A DNA stretch of 49,281 bases from NCBI GenBank assembly GCA_903824675.1, contig CAIJXV010000074.1, forward strand, positions 1 to 49,281, written 5' to 3'. The notes below the pieces were generated by a model that saw only the letters and a program-made list of their open reading frames with translations, was not told where the DNA came from and searched no databases. Below, piece by piece: positions 16,081 through 24,767 of this stretch. The translations under genes and the position numbers were made by a program. The first letter of the stretch is position 1; the number at the start of each line of letters is the position of its first letter. Origin of the DNA: an uncultured bacterium. Its GTDB lineage: Bacteria; Verrucomicrobiota; Kiritimatiellia; CAIKKV01; CAIJXV01.

Positions 16081-17114
16081 AAGTCGGGGTCGATACCTTT
16101 ACCCTGCGGGATCTTAAACTCGATCCCTTTCAACAACTCGATTACATCAAGAAACTGGGGCTTGAAGGCGCCCAGTTTGGTGGGTTGTGGGGCTTGTCCC
16201 CGACGCGTGACGGGGGTGTGTTGAAGGCCATTCAAGCACGGGCAGCGGAATTGGGACTCTACACGGAAGTATCGGTGTCCGTGACGCTGAATCCCTGTAC
16301 CGTCGGCCTGTCGGAAGCAGAACACCTGCGCGTATTGACGGAGGAAATCGAAATGGCGGCCAGCTGCGGGTGGCATGAACTACATGGCTCACTGGGCGGC
16401 GGGGATGAACGCTACCTGCATCCGGTGCCCTGGACCCGGCATTTGTCGGATTCAGCGCTGTTTCTGCGTAAACTCAGCCCGGTCCTGCGCCAGCACGGGT
16501 GCCGGATTGATCTGGAAACACATGGGGATTGCACCACTTTTGAACTCATTCGGCTGATCGAAGAGGTGGGGCCGGATTGTGTCGGGATCTGTCTGGATAC
16601 CGCCAACGTGATGTGCCACTGTGAGGATCCGACGGCTGCGATCAAGCGGGCCGCGCCGTATACGCATTTGACCCACACGAAGGATGCGGTGGCTTATTTT
16701 TCAGAACGAGGGTTTGTGCGGCAGACGCTGCCGCCCGGGCGGGGAGCGATTGACTGGGCGGTTGTTTTGCCGGTCTTGGCGGAGTTTTCGCCGAATCTTC
16801 CGATGTCGATTGAAGATCACAAGTGGCTGTTCTATTTCCACTGTTTCGAGCCGCAATGGCTGGCTTTGCATCCCGATTTGACCCGGGATGAACTGGCCCG
16901 ATTCATGCAGATGATCTGGCGATGTCACCAGCGCCGACAGGCGGGGGACCTGCCCGATCCGCATGAATATGAAAAGATCCCGCATGTGGAAGAAGTCACG
17001 GAGCGTCTAAAGGAGGGATGTGACTACCTGAAGAACCTGATCCGACGGTTGGGATTGGAAAATCGACCGGAGGGTTGCAAGCGGATTCGAGACTTGTCGC
17101 TGATGAAGCCCTAA
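16077..17114 (+). CDS. Sugar phosphate isomerase/epimerase-like TIM-barrel protein
   Basis: A 345-residue protein of the xylose-isomerase-like TIM-barrel family (AP endonuclease 2 fold). It begins MKVGVDTFTLRD and carries the expected metal-ligand segments: IDLETHGDCTTFE, GICLDTANVMCHCEDP, THLTHTKDAVAYF and SIEDH near residue 245. Relatives epimerise or isomerise keto-sugars and inosose intermediates, and are often paired with Gfo/Idh/MocA dehydrogenases as here. Start ATG 16077 overlaps the oxidoreductase stop. Cytoplasmic. Substrate not identifiable; the regulator and heparinase next door suggest uronic-acid or sugar breakdown. Confidence 0.83.
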   Translation: MKVGVDTFTLRDLKLDPFQQLDYIKKLGLEGAQFGGLWGLSPTRDGGVLKAIQARAAELGLYTEVSVSVTLNPCTVGLSEAEHLRVLTEEIEMAASCGWHELHGSLGGGDERYLHPVPWTRHLSDSALFLRKLSPVLRQHGCRIDLETHGDCTTFELIRLIEEVGPDCVGICLDTANVMCHCEDPTAAIKRAAPYTHLTHTKDAVAYFSERGFVRQTLPPGRGAIDWAVVLPVLAEFSPNLPMSIEDHKWLFYFHCFEPQWLALHPDLTRDELARFMQMIWRCHQRRQAGDLPDPHEYEKIPHVEEVTERLKEGCDYLKNLIRRLGLENRPEGCKRIRDLSLMKP

Positions 17115-17183
17115 AGAAGAACCTCGCACCCGGAGGCGGTGAGGGAACCCCTTTCCGCCGTCTCGTGAACTTGAATAGGGCGT

Positions 17184-17216
17184 CGAGCGGGACCGACTGG
17201 ACCCGCTCGTTGTTTC
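17184..17216 (+). terminator. Terminator of the oxidoreductase-epimerase operon
   Basis: A perfect 8-bp GC-rich stem CGAGCGGG/CCCGCTCG (17184-17191 and 17202-17209) with a 10-nt loop is followed by TTGTTT. An additional GGCGG/CCGCC hairpin lies at 17135-17159 without a T tract. The rest of the 267-bp gap holds no gene. Confidence 0.55.
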
Positions 17217-17314
17217 CCGGCCGGAGGTCCCGGCGCGCCAAGGTGCGCCTCCACCCTTTCCCAAAAACACGCCCTTCTCCCCTCCTTTCGTGCCCTTGGT
17301 GGGAATGGTCGGAA

Positions 17315-17343
17315 TTGACAAATCGGCCCCGATACCGTACATC
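17315..17343 (+). promoter_or_regulatory. Sigma-70-like promoter of the FmdB-to-PdxB unit
   Basis: A consensus -35 box TTGACA (17315-17320) is followed after 17 bp by TACATC (17338-17343), a weak -10. AAGGA (17369-17373) lies 8 nt before the fmdB-like ATG at 17382. All downstream genes to 27741 are co-directional with gaps under 50 bp. Confidence 0.5.
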
Positions 17344-17381
17344 TAAAGAGGTCAACCGTTTATTTATCAAGGATTTGCTGT

Positions 17382-17705
17382 ATGCCGACTTACGAATACG
17401 AATGTGCCAAGTGCCGTAAAACTTTTGATGTATTTCAGAGCATCAAAGACAACCCTCTGACCAAATGTCCCACTTGCAAGGGGAAAATTAAGCGTTTAGT
17501 GGGGACCGGGGCGGGAATTATTTTCAAGGGATCTGGATTTTACCAGACGGATTATCGGAGCGACGGCTATAAACAAAGTGTCAAATCGGAATCCAGCACC
17601 TCCTCGACTTCAACCAGTTCCTCTTCTTCCCCCTCTTCCTCCCCCTCGACCACGGACTCGGCCAAACCGGCCGCCAAACCCTCAGCTTCAGCGAAAACCA
17701 AATGA
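17382..17705 (+). CDS. FmdB-family zinc-ribbon protein with Ser/Thr-rich tail
   Basis: A 107-residue protein. The first ~45 residues are the FmdB/CxxC_CxxC_SSSS zinc ribbon: MPTYEYECAKC with C8 and C11, then C29-x2-C32 in CPTCKGK. The segment IIFKGSGFYQTDYR after it is typical of the family. The tail (residues ~67-107) is low-complexity Ser, Thr, Pro, Ala and Lys, as in many longer family members. Function is unproven; the family is a putative regulator or nucleic-acid-binding protein. The last bases overlap the next start (ATGA). Confidence 0.85.
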   Translation: MPTYEYECAKCRKTFDVFQSIKDNPLTKCPTCKGKIKRLVGTGAGIIFKGSGFYQTDYRSDGYKQSVKSESSTSSTSTSSSSSPSSSPSTTDSAKPAAKPSASAKTK

Positions 17706-18394
17706 AAATTACCTGCACTAAATGTGGTCATCAAAACGAATTGGGTCGCGTCTTTTGCACCGGTTGCGGCAAGAAACTCGATTTGACCCAGAAGACGTCG
17801 GTGGAGGAATTAAAACCCAACGCCGTCTTCGGCTTTGTGAAATGGGGCGCAAAAATAGCGATGATCGTTGTTTTGGCGGCGGTCATCCTGGGAGTATCTC
17901 TGGCCTTTTGGTCGGTTCCGGCGTCAACCCAAGTGGGTGAAAATCGCGGAATTCAACGGGTGGAACAAAAGGCCAAGGCTCTTGGGGGAGGGGCCTCCGG
18001 TGTTTCATTGCAGGCCTCTTTTCCCGAACGTGATTTAAATACCTGGTTGGATGCCAATAAGGCGCTGGGCGGCTATGATCTGCTGGCCATTCGCTTGCTC
18101 GATGATCGCTTTGTCATCAAAGGGCGGGGTTTGATTCGACTCCCCTTCACCGTGCCCGGATTGAATTCCGATGGGATTCCCTATTCCATGGGGATGAGCG
18201 GACGGTTTGTCAAGGGGCGCCTTCAGGTGACCAGCCGGGTGATGGGGCATCTGCCGCTCTTTGGTTCACTGAAAGGGATCGTTGACAGCCGATTGAACGC
18301 GGTCCTCGGCAGCTTGGTGGATGAAAGATTATGGAGCACCATTCAGGAAGTGCTTCTCACCGACGGTCAAGTTCAGGTGACGGTACAGAAGTGA
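17702..18394 (+). CDS. Zinc-ribbon single-pass membrane protein, unknown function
   Basis: A 230-residue protein with an N-terminal zinc ribbon (C5-x2-C8 and C19-x2-C22, CTKCGH...CTGCGKK), a membrane helix at ~50-70 (GAKIAMIVVLAAVILGVSLAFW), and a ~155-residue domain outside the membrane (SFPERDLNTWLDANKALGG...). The external part has alternating hydrophobic strands (RFVIKGRGLIRLPFTVPGL, GRFVKGRLQVTSRVMGHLPLFG) that suggest a beta-rich lipid- or ligand-binding fold. I do not recognise a named family. It is translationally coupled to the FmdB gene; 19 bp separate it from the next gene. Confidence 0.7.
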   Translation: MKITCTKCGHQNELGRVFCTGCGKKLDLTQKTSVEELKPNAVFGFVKWGAKIAMIVVLAAVILGVSLAFWSVPASTQVGENRGIQRVEQKAKALGGGASGVSLQASFPERDLNTWLDANKALGGYDLLAIRLLDDRFVIKGRGLIRLPFTVPGLNSDGIPYSMGMSGRFVKGRLQVTSRVMGHLPLFGSLKGIVDSRLNAVLGSLVDERLWSTIQEVLLTDGQVQVTVQK

Positions 18395-18413
18395 GTTTCC
18401 CGGAGGGATTCTG

Positions 18414-19736
18414 ATGGCGAGACATCCGGCAATCGGGAAATATATGGGCGTGGCACTGGCGGCCTTGGGGCTTATCGGGGCGGTCGGGGCCGAACCGGAT
18501 CGACCGCCGATGACCGTTATTTTCACCCCGAATTTCCGCGTCCGGGTGGAATCGACGTCCGCACCGGTGGGTCTCGTATATTCGACTTGGGCGGACCCTT
18601 TTCTCCAACGGATTTACCGACTCCTGCAATGGGAAAGTCACCCTCTGCCAGACCGGACCCTGACGATTCGCCAGTACCCGGCCGAAGAGGGGCGGGTGGG
18701 AGAATTAACGGCCGAGCAACCGGTCGCCGGTCAGGTGGAGCAGGTCCTCTCCGTTTTTGGAACCGCCGGGATGAATCGTCCGGTTCTGGATGAGTTATTG
18801 GCAGAGGCGAGCTTGGAGCGGCAAGTGATCATCCGGATGACCCCGGAAGCCCGGCAGAAAGGCCTGCCTGCGGTACCGCGGTGGATGAGCGTCGGGATGG
18901 CTCGGTATCTCGATTCCGAACTCCGGGTGCGGGATGCGCGGTGGGTGGGAGATTCCATCGAAGTCGGTGTTTGGCCCGGGGTGGCCGAATGGGTGACCTG
19001 GCAGAATTTGCCACAAGGGTACGCGGAAGAAAAAAGTTTCAGCTGTCAGGCCGTCGCCTGGATCCTGTCGCGTCCATCCGGGGCGGCTGGGGTGAATGGA
19101 TTATTGAACAGCTTATCCCTTGGGCGGCAGATCGATGCCCGGCAGGTTGCGGCCTGTTTGAATTTTTCAACGGTGGCCGAAGCGGAGTCCGATTGGAAAA
19201 GTTGGCTGGAGCGGCAGGGGCGGATGGTTCGGTTTGGAGTGGATGTGCCCCGCGACTTGGCTCGACGATTACGGATGCAGATGGTGTTTACCGATGAAGA
19301 GCTGGCCCGCGCCGGGGCTCCGCCGGATCTGGAGCTGACGGCGGCCCGGTTGGTTGATTATCGGGGAAAACTCTGGGTGCGCAAACTGACCGCCCGCAAG
19401 GCGGACACTTTGCGCTTGATGGCGATCGGGAAAGACAAGGAGTTTTGCAATTTGGCGGCGGCGGCGGCGACCTATTTGGAGATCTGCGGGCGCAGTCGGT
19501 TCTGGCCCTTGTCGGTGGCCTTGCGCCGCCAGTATGGGGAGTTGGAACAGCAGTTTGAGCGCTATGAACAGGCCGTGATCTTTCGCGAGGCCTATGTCGA
19601 CCGTATCGAGGCGGCGGGATCGGGAGAACCCGCTCCGGAATACGAACAAGGGCTTGAAAAATCGGCCTTGCGCGACTATGTTGATCGCGTGGAATCGAAT
19701 TTGACGGGCGGCGTTTTTCGTCCGCCCCAACGTTAA
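18414..19736 (+). CDS. Exported peptidase-MA-like protein lacking the HExxH motif
   Basis: A 440-residue protein with a signal peptide (residues 1-26: VALAALGLIGAVGA then EPD). The segment VPRWMSVGMARYLDSE (155-170) resembles the conserved lP-W-x-x-E-G-l-A-x-y part of peptidase MA-like gluzincins. In those enzymes a HExxH motif precedes it; here the corresponding stretch (ELLAEASLERQVI, 127-139) has no histidine, and the third-ligand Glu of the WxxEG motif is replaced (WMSVG). If related, it is a dead metallopeptidase fold used for binding. The C-terminal third is helical. It sits inside the operon that carries the ExbBD genes. The family assignment is tentative. Confidence 0.55.
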   Translation: MARHPAIGKYMGVALAALGLIGAVGAEPDRPPMTVIFTPNFRVRVESTSAPVGLVYSTWADPFLQRIYRLLQWESHPLPDRTLTIRQYPAEEGRVGELTAEQPVAGQVEQVLSVFGTAGMNRPVLDELLAEASLERQVIIRMTPEARQKGLPAVPRWMSVGMARYLDSELRVRDARWVGDSIEVGVWPGVAEWVTWQNLPQGYAEEKSFSCQAVAWILSRPSGAAGVNGLLNSLSLGRQIDARQVAACLNFSTVAEAESDWKSWLERQGRMVRFGVDVPRDLARRLRMQMVFTDEELARAGAPPDLELTAARLVDYRGKLWVRKLTARKADTLRLMAIGKDKEFCNLAAAAATYLEICGRSRFWPLSVALRRQYGELEQQFERYEQAVIFREAYVDRIEAAGSGEPAPEYEQGLEKSALRDYVDRVESNLTGGVFRPPQR

Positions 19737-19750
19737 CCCCGGGGAAAGCC

Positions 19751-21142
19751 ATGGCGCCAGCCCAACGCGGACGGCAAACAACGGTCGGACGGATCAGTGA
19801 CGAAGTTCTCGCTTTCACCACCGGCCGGGATTTGGAATTGGATCCCCGATTGGCCGAGGTGGATTGCATTGGAACGGCCGCCCATGTGATGATGCTCAGC
19901 CGCATGCCCGTGCGACCGCCGATTTTCCGGCCCGGGGACGCTCGCCGGGTGATCCGGGTTCTGGGCGAAATCCTGCTCCAAGCCCGCCGTAAAGGATTTG
20001 TCATTGCGCTGGAAGACCAGGATGTTCATTTGGCGGTGGAACGGCTGTTGACCGCCCGCCTGGGGGATCTGGGTAAAAAGGTGCACACCGGTCGAAGCCG
20101 CAACGACCAGGTGGCCACCGACTTGCGCTTATTCGCCAAGATTGAATTGCTGGAGGCCATGGATGAAACCCTGGAATTGGCGGAAGTCCTTCTGGCGTGC
20201 GCGCGGACCCATGCCTGGGTGCCGATGGTGGGGCGGACGCATCTCCAGCCGGCCATGCCCTCCTCTGTAGGATTGTGGGCGTCGGCGCAGGCCGAGAGTC
20301 TGCTGGACGATGTCATCCACTTGATCGACGTATACCAATTGAATGACCAATGTCCCTTGGGTGCGGCCGCCAGTTACGGCGTGCCTTTGCCGATTGATCG
20401 CGAGCTCACGTCCCAATTATTGGGATTCAGTCGGCCGATTCACAACGTGTTATATGCGATCAACGTTCGGGGAAAACTGGAAACAGCCATCCTCGGTGCG
20501 CTGGGACAGGTCATGTTGAGCCTGGCCCGTCTCGCCCAGGATTTGATCCTCTATTCCCTGCCTGAATTCGGCTGCTTTTCGTTCCCCCCGGAGTATGGGA
20601 CGGGGAGCAGTATCATGCCCCAGAAAAACAATCCCGATGTGCTGGAATTGATTCGGGCCCGCTCGGCGACGGTGTTATCCCTGCAGATGAATGTGGCGGA
20701 AATCGCCCGGAGTCTGCCCAGCGGATACAACCGGGATTTACAGGAGACCAAGGGTCCGTTATTTGACGGTTTGGCCATCACCCGGGCCTCGGTCCGGATC
20801 ATGACTCTTTTAACGCGCGGAGTGACGGTACATCCCGAACGGCTCAAGGCCGGTTTCACGCCCGGTGTATTTGCGACCGACCGGGCCTTGGAACTGGTGG
20901 CGTCGGGGATGCCCTTTCGCGAAGCCTATCAGCAGGTCAAGGAGCGGTTGGGTGAACTGGAGACGAGCGATCCTGCAGCGGCGTTGGCGGCCAAAACGCA
21001 CTTGGGGGCGCCGGCGGGGTTGGATTGGGAGGGGTATGCCGAACGCGTGCAAGCGGGACGGGACTTTGTACAGGCCGAGCGCCTGGAATTTCATGAGGCG
21101 ATATCGCAATTAATGGGATTGCCCTATCCGCCGGCGAATTGA
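19751..21142 (+). CDS. argH: Argininosuccinate lyase
   Basis: A 463-residue enzyme of the fumarase/aspartase superfamily. It splits argininosuccinate into arginine and fumarate, the last step of arginine synthesis. The signature GSSIMPQKNNPD holds the flexible catalytic-serine loop. Other conserved pieces are VHTGRSRNDQVATDLRL, MVGRTHLQPAMPSSVGLWASA (catalytic-histidine region) and LPSGYNRDLQETKGPLFD. The N-terminus is divergent: it lacks the usual WGGRF start and reads VGRISDEVLAFTTGRDLELD. Cytoplasmic homotetramer in known cases. It sits between the peptidase-like gene and the ExbB gene, with 14- and 48-bp gaps, and no other arg gene is in the window. Confidence 0.93.
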   Translation: MAPAQRGRQTTVGRISDEVLAFTTGRDLELDPRLAEVDCIGTAAHVMMLSRMPVRPPIFRPGDARRVIRVLGEILLQARRKGFVIALEDQDVHLAVERLLTARLGDLGKKVHTGRSRNDQVATDLRLFAKIELLEAMDETLELAEVLLACARTHAWVPMVGRTHLQPAMPSSVGLWASAQAESLLDDVIHLIDVYQLNDQCPLGAAASYGVPLPIDRELTSQLLGFSRPIHNVLYAINVRGKLETAILGALGQVMLSLARLAQDLILYSLPEFGCFSFPPEYGTGSSIMPQKNNPDVLELIRARSATVLSLQMNVAEIARSLPSGYNRDLQETKGPLFDGLAITRASVRIMTLLTRGVTVHPERLKAGFTPGVFATDRALELVASGMPFREAYQQVKERLGELETSDPAAALAAKTHLGAPAGLDWEGYAERVQAGRDFVQAERLEFHEAISQLMGLPYPPAN

Positions 21143-21190
21143 AGCATTAACCGTGGGAGGGGGATTCAGTTCCCCGGCAAGGAGATCACG

Positions 21191-21940
21191 ATGGGCAAAA
21201 TGAGATGGCTGATGGCGGGAGTAACGATCCTGGGCGGCGGCGTCCACGGGGTCTTGGCCGCGACCGCCGGGGCGGCGGAACCCACGCTGGAAGTGGGACG
21301 GTACATGTCGCTGGCCGAGTTGTTCGAGAAGGGTGGAAGCTTGATGTATGTGCTGGCCGCTCTGTCGGTGATCGCTCTGGCGCTGGTGATTTACTGTTTC
21401 ATCGTCATGCGGGCGGAAGCCATTGTGTCCCGGGTGTTCCGCCGCGACCTGGTGGCCAAGATCAATTCCGGCGCGTGGGACGATGTTCGTACGGCTTGCC
21501 AATACCGGCCTTCGCCCCTGGCGGAAATCGCCTTGGCGGCCTTGGATAGTCTTCAGGCGGGGGGGGGTAAAACCGATCCGTCCCTGCTCAAGGAAATTAT
21601 TGAAAGTGAAGGCTCACGACAGGCCGCAACGATCCAGAATGAACCCCAATACATCCTCGATGTGGCCGTGATCGCTCCCATGGTCGGTCTGTTGGGGACG
21701 GTGTTCGGGATGATCCAGGCCTTTAATGTCGTCGCGCTGGACCTGGCTAAAGCCAAGCCGATGCTCTTGGCGGCCGGCGTTTCCGAGGCGCTGATCACCA
21801 CCGCCGGTGGGTTGATCATTGGGATTCCGGCGATGGCGTTCTATGCCTTTTTCCGCGGGCGGGCCAATCAACTGGTGGGCTTGCTCGAATCGGCCGGCCA
21901 TGAAGTTCTGACCGCCTTTATGAGGGCTTCCCAGCGATGA
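21191..21940 (+). CDS. MotA/TolQ/ExbB proton-channel protein with signal sequence
   Basis: A 249-residue inner-membrane motor subunit. A cleavable-looking N-terminal leader (residues 1-28) precedes the ExbB core, as in ExbB proteins with N-terminal extensions. Helices lie at ~50-72 (LMYVLAALSVIALALVIYCFIV), ~155-180 and ~198-222. The proton-path residues are conserved: T170 in GLLGTVFGMIQAF, and E199 with T203/T204 in VSEALITTAGGLIIGIP. ExbB/TolQ pentamers with ExbD/TolR dimers use the proton gradient to drive a TonB/TolA protein. AAGGAG lies 6 nt before the start. ExbD overlaps its stop (ATGA). Confidence 0.9.
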   Translation: MGKMRWLMAGVTILGGGVHGVLAATAGAAEPTLEVGRYMSLAELFEKGGSLMYVLAALSVIALALVIYCFIVMRAEAIVSRVFRRDLVAKINSGAWDDVRTACQYRPSPLAEIALAALDSLQAGGGKTDPSLLKEIIESEGSRQAATIQNEPQYILDVAVIAPMVGLLGTVFGMIQAFNVVALDLAKAKPMLLAAGVSEALITTAGGLIIGIPAMAFYAFFRGRANQLVGLLESAGHEVLTAFMRASQR

Positions 21941-22371
21941 ATTTTCGCGGCAAGCATAAACCCGACCCCGTGGGGTTCCAGATTGCCCCGATGATCGACG
22001 TTGTCTTTCTCCTACTCTGCTTCTTCGTGACCAGCCAGGTGTTCACCCAATGGGAGTCGGAGATCGACATCGCCCTGCCGACCGCGCGGACGGCGGAATT
22101 TAACCGCCGCCTGCCGGGCGAAATCATCCTCAACATTCGGGTCTCAGGCGAGGTGGCGGTCAGTGGACGCGTTCTCAACGAGACCGAATTGGGCACTCTG
22201 CTCGACCGATTGGTCAAGCTCTTCCCCGGTCAGCCGGTGCTGATTCGGGCCGACCGCGAGACCCCTTATGCGCATGTGATCCGGGTCTTGGATCTCTGCC
22301 GCAAGAGCGAAATCTGGAACATTTCATTTGCCACCCTGCCGGGTGAAGAACCGGTGAAGGGCACGCCATGA
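21937..22371 (+). CDS. ExbD/TolR-family motor subunit
   Basis: A 144-residue protein with a short cytoplasmic N-terminus, a single helix (MIDVVFLLLCFFVTSQVF) containing the essential proton-carrying D21, and a ~100-residue periplasmic domain that ends in the ExbD fold (PGQPVLIRADRETPYAHVIRVLDLCRKSEIWNISFAT, matching the family's V-x-I-x-A-D...V-l-D motif). It completes the ExbB-ExbD motor. Both ends overlap neighbouring genes by 4 nt (ATGA), so ExbB, ExbD and the TPR protein are translationally coupled and probably made in fixed proportion. Confidence 0.92.
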   Translation: MNFRGKHKPDPVGFQIAPMIDVVFLLLCFFVTSQVFTQWESEIDIALPTARTAEFNRRLPGEIILNIRVSGEVAVSGRVLNETELGTLLDRLVKLFPGQPVLIRADRETPYAHVIRVLDLCRKSEIWNISFATLPGEEPVKGTP

Positions 22372-24740
22372 AGGTCTGCCGGCTGATTCCCATTGTATTC
22401 GTTCGTTGGCGCTTTCGGAGGACTGAAGCGCTGACCGGGCTGTGTTGTCTGCTGGCGCTCGGGGGCGTGCAGGCAGCCGGGATGAACAGTACGGATCAGA
22501 AACAACTGGCCGATGGACTCTTCGGGCGGAGTTTACATTCGATGGCGGTGCGGGAATACGAAGTGTATCTGGCGGGGGTGACCAATGATCCACGCGCGGC
22601 CGAGGCCGGGTTCCGGCTGGGTGAGTGTTACCGCGAATTGGGTCGGACCAATGAGTCCGATGGAGCCTACGCCCGGGTGGAGGCTGAATTTCCCACCAGT
22701 CCCTACCGCTTTCGGGCCGGATTGCGCCGGGCTGAACTGCTGACCTCGGCGGGCAAGCCCACCGATGCGGCGGCGGAACTGACCGCCCTGTTGGCGGCCG
22801 AACCTCCGGCCGAACTTTCGGCGGCGGCCCTTTTCATGTTGGGCCAATCCTGGGAGCAAGCGGGGTTGAAGTCTGAAGCGATCACCGCTTACCATCGCCT
22901 GATCCAAAATCACGCCGCCTTGTCGATTAGCGGGTATGGTCGCCTGGCCCTGGGCGTCATTTATACCGCCGATCCCGCGGCGGCCGCCGAGGCGCAGGTT
23001 CAGTTGAAAGCCGCGGCCGAAAATCCGCCCACTCCCCGGGTCGGTGCCGAGGCCTGGTTTCAACTCGCGGAGCTTCAATATCACGCCAAGGGCTATGCGG
23101 CGGCGGCGGATGCTTATGAACAACTGGCCACCCGCTATCCGGCGGATGAACGGACCCGGGAATCGCGTCTTCAGCGCGCCTGGTCCACGTTCTATTCCGG
23201 TCGGCCGGCGGATGTTCTGCGCCTGTCCGACGAAGTGCTGGTTCCCGCCGTTTCAAACCGCCCTCCCGAAGCCGGGGATGAATGGCTGTATCTGAAGGCC
23301 AACAGTCAGCGACAACTGCTCCGGTTCACCGACGCCGCGACGACGTATGCCCGGCTGATAGCCGATTATCCCACCGGTCGCTATGCCGGTTCCGGGGCGG
23401 TGGAAAAAGCTCTCGCCCTATTTAAAGGCGGCGCCTTCCGTGAGGCGATATCCCAGGCGCGGGGTTTATTGAACGACGCCGCGAATCGCCGGGAATTGCT
23501 CTGGGTTCTGGCCGAGTCACATGCGGCGCTCAAAGAAGAGAACGAGGCGGTTCAATATTACCGGATGCTGGTGGCGCAATTTCCCGAGGCGCCGATGGTG
23601 GTCGAAGCCCGTTACCGCCTGGCCCGCTTGCTCCAGCAACGCGAGGATTTTCTGGCGGCGGCGGATCTCTACGATGTCATCATCAAGGATGCACCCGCTG
23701 ATCCGTTGGCAGCGCAGGCGCTTTTTTCGGCTGCCTGGTGTCGGGGCAAGGCCAACCGGCCTGAAGATGCTTTGCGCGATTGGGCTCAGTTTGTCCGTCA
23801 GTTCAATTCCCATGAATTACGGGAAGAGGCCTTGTTTCAGAAAGCGATGACCGAAATTTTTTTACGGCGGGATGTTCAAGCCCGGATCACGTTGGACCTG
23901 CTTTTGTCGGATTTTTCCAAGACCCGATTTCTGGCGGAAGCCCATTATTGGCGGGGGGTATTATTCGATTCTGCGGGGCGGTGGGGCGATGCCGAATCCG
24001 CCCTCCGGGCGGCGTTGGCCGCTCAACCGACCACAGAACTTGAGCAGAAATGTCGTTTTCAACTCGCCTTGGTTTTACAGAAGCTGAAAAAGACGGATGA
24101 ATCGGCCGATCTGTTTCAGGCCCTCCTGACCACTCCGATGAATGAGAAGATGCCCCCGGACCTTTTGGAATGGTTGGCGGAACATCATCTGGCCAAAAAC
24201 GTGCCCGCCGCCGCGGAACTATCGGCGCGGTTGTTGACCCAGCGCGCCGGGACCGATGCCTGGCGGCAGCGCGGATGGTTTTTGGTGGGCCGCGCCGCCT
24301 TGGCACAAACCAAAACGAAAGAGGCGGGCGAGGCGTTTCGACAAGTCCTGGGCCTGCCGGGAGATACGGAAGCCAAGGCGCAATCGGCATTGGAGCTGGG
24401 ACATTTGGCGTTGGCCGGCGAGGATTGGGCAGAGGCTCGGGGACGGTATGAGGAAGCGGCCCGGCTGTCGGCTGACGATTCGATGATCCCGTTGCGAGCC
24501 CGGTCATATATCGGGATTGCCCGGGTCTTAAAGCGGCAGGGAGATGAGGCGGGGGCCGCGCGCTATTTTTTGAGTGTCGCGGTGCTTTTTGACGATCCCG
24601 ACTGTGTGCCCGAATGCCTGTATGAAGCCGGCGAGTTATTTGGGAAAATGAATCGGATCGAAGAACGGGACCGGGCTTTCCGGGAATTGGCGGAACGGTA
24701 TCCCGATAGTATTTGGAATCGAAAAAAACAGGCGCCCTAA
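22368..24740 (+). CDS. Large periplasmic TPR-repeat protein
   Basis: A 790-residue protein with a signal peptide (hydrophobic core TGLCCLLALGGVQAAG, residues ~23-38) followed almost entirely by tetratricopeptide-type helical repeats. Examples are AAEAGFRLGECYRELGRTNESDGAYARVEAEFP and ALFMLGQSWEQAGLKSEAITAYHRLIQNH; roughly 15 or more repeats can be traced, spaced 34-37 residues. This resembles CpoB/YbgF, the periplasmic TPR protein of Tol-Pal operons, and BamD-like scaffolds, but is far longer. It overlaps the exbD-like gene by 4 nt and precedes the VWA gene by 27 bp, so it is likely a partner of the motor in the periplasm. Peptidoglycan or polymer binding is possible but not shown. Confidence 0.8.
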   Translation: MKVCRLIPIVFVRWRFRRTEALTGLCCLLALGGVQAAGMNSTDQKQLADGLFGRSLHSMAVREYEVYLAGVTNDPRAAEAGFRLGECYRELGRTNESDGAYARVEAEFPTSPYRFRAGLRRAELLTSAGKPTDAAAELTALLAAEPPAELSAAALFMLGQSWEQAGLKSEAITAYHRLIQNHAALSISGYGRLALGVIYTADPAAAAEAQVQLKAAAENPPTPRVGAEAWFQLAELQYHAKGYAAAADAYEQLATRYPADERTRESRLQRAWSTFYSGRPADVLRLSDEVLVPAVSNRPPEAGDEWLYLKANSQRQLLRFTDAATTYARLIADYPTGRYAGSGAVEKALALFKGGAFREAISQARGLLNDAANRRELLWVLAESHAALKEENEAVQYYRMLVAQFPEAPMVVEARYRLARLLQQREDFLAAADLYDVIIKDAPADPLAAQALFSAAWCRGKANRPEDALRDWAQFVRQFNSHELREEALFQKAMTEIFLRRDVQARITLDLLLSDFSKTRFLAEAHYWRGVLFDSAGRWGDAESALRAALAAQPTTELEQKCRFQLALVLQKLKKTDESADLFQALLTTPMNEKMPPDLLEWLAEHHLAKNVPAAAELSARLLTQRAGTDAWRQRGWFLVGRAALAQTKTKEAGEAFRQVLGLPGDTEAKAQSALELGHLALAGEDWAEARGRYEEAARLSADDSMIPLRARSYIGIARVLKRQGDEAGAARYFLSVAVLFDDPDCVPECLYEAGELFGKMNRIEERDRAFRELAERYPDSIWNRKKQAP

Positions 24741-24767
24741 CAGCGGAAATGCCTGAGGGGATCGTGG

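Noticed and set aside
21559-21568. G-run in the exbB-like gene as a frameshift
   Set aside because: The run is in frame: the protein continues through GGGKTDP into intact ExbB motifs.
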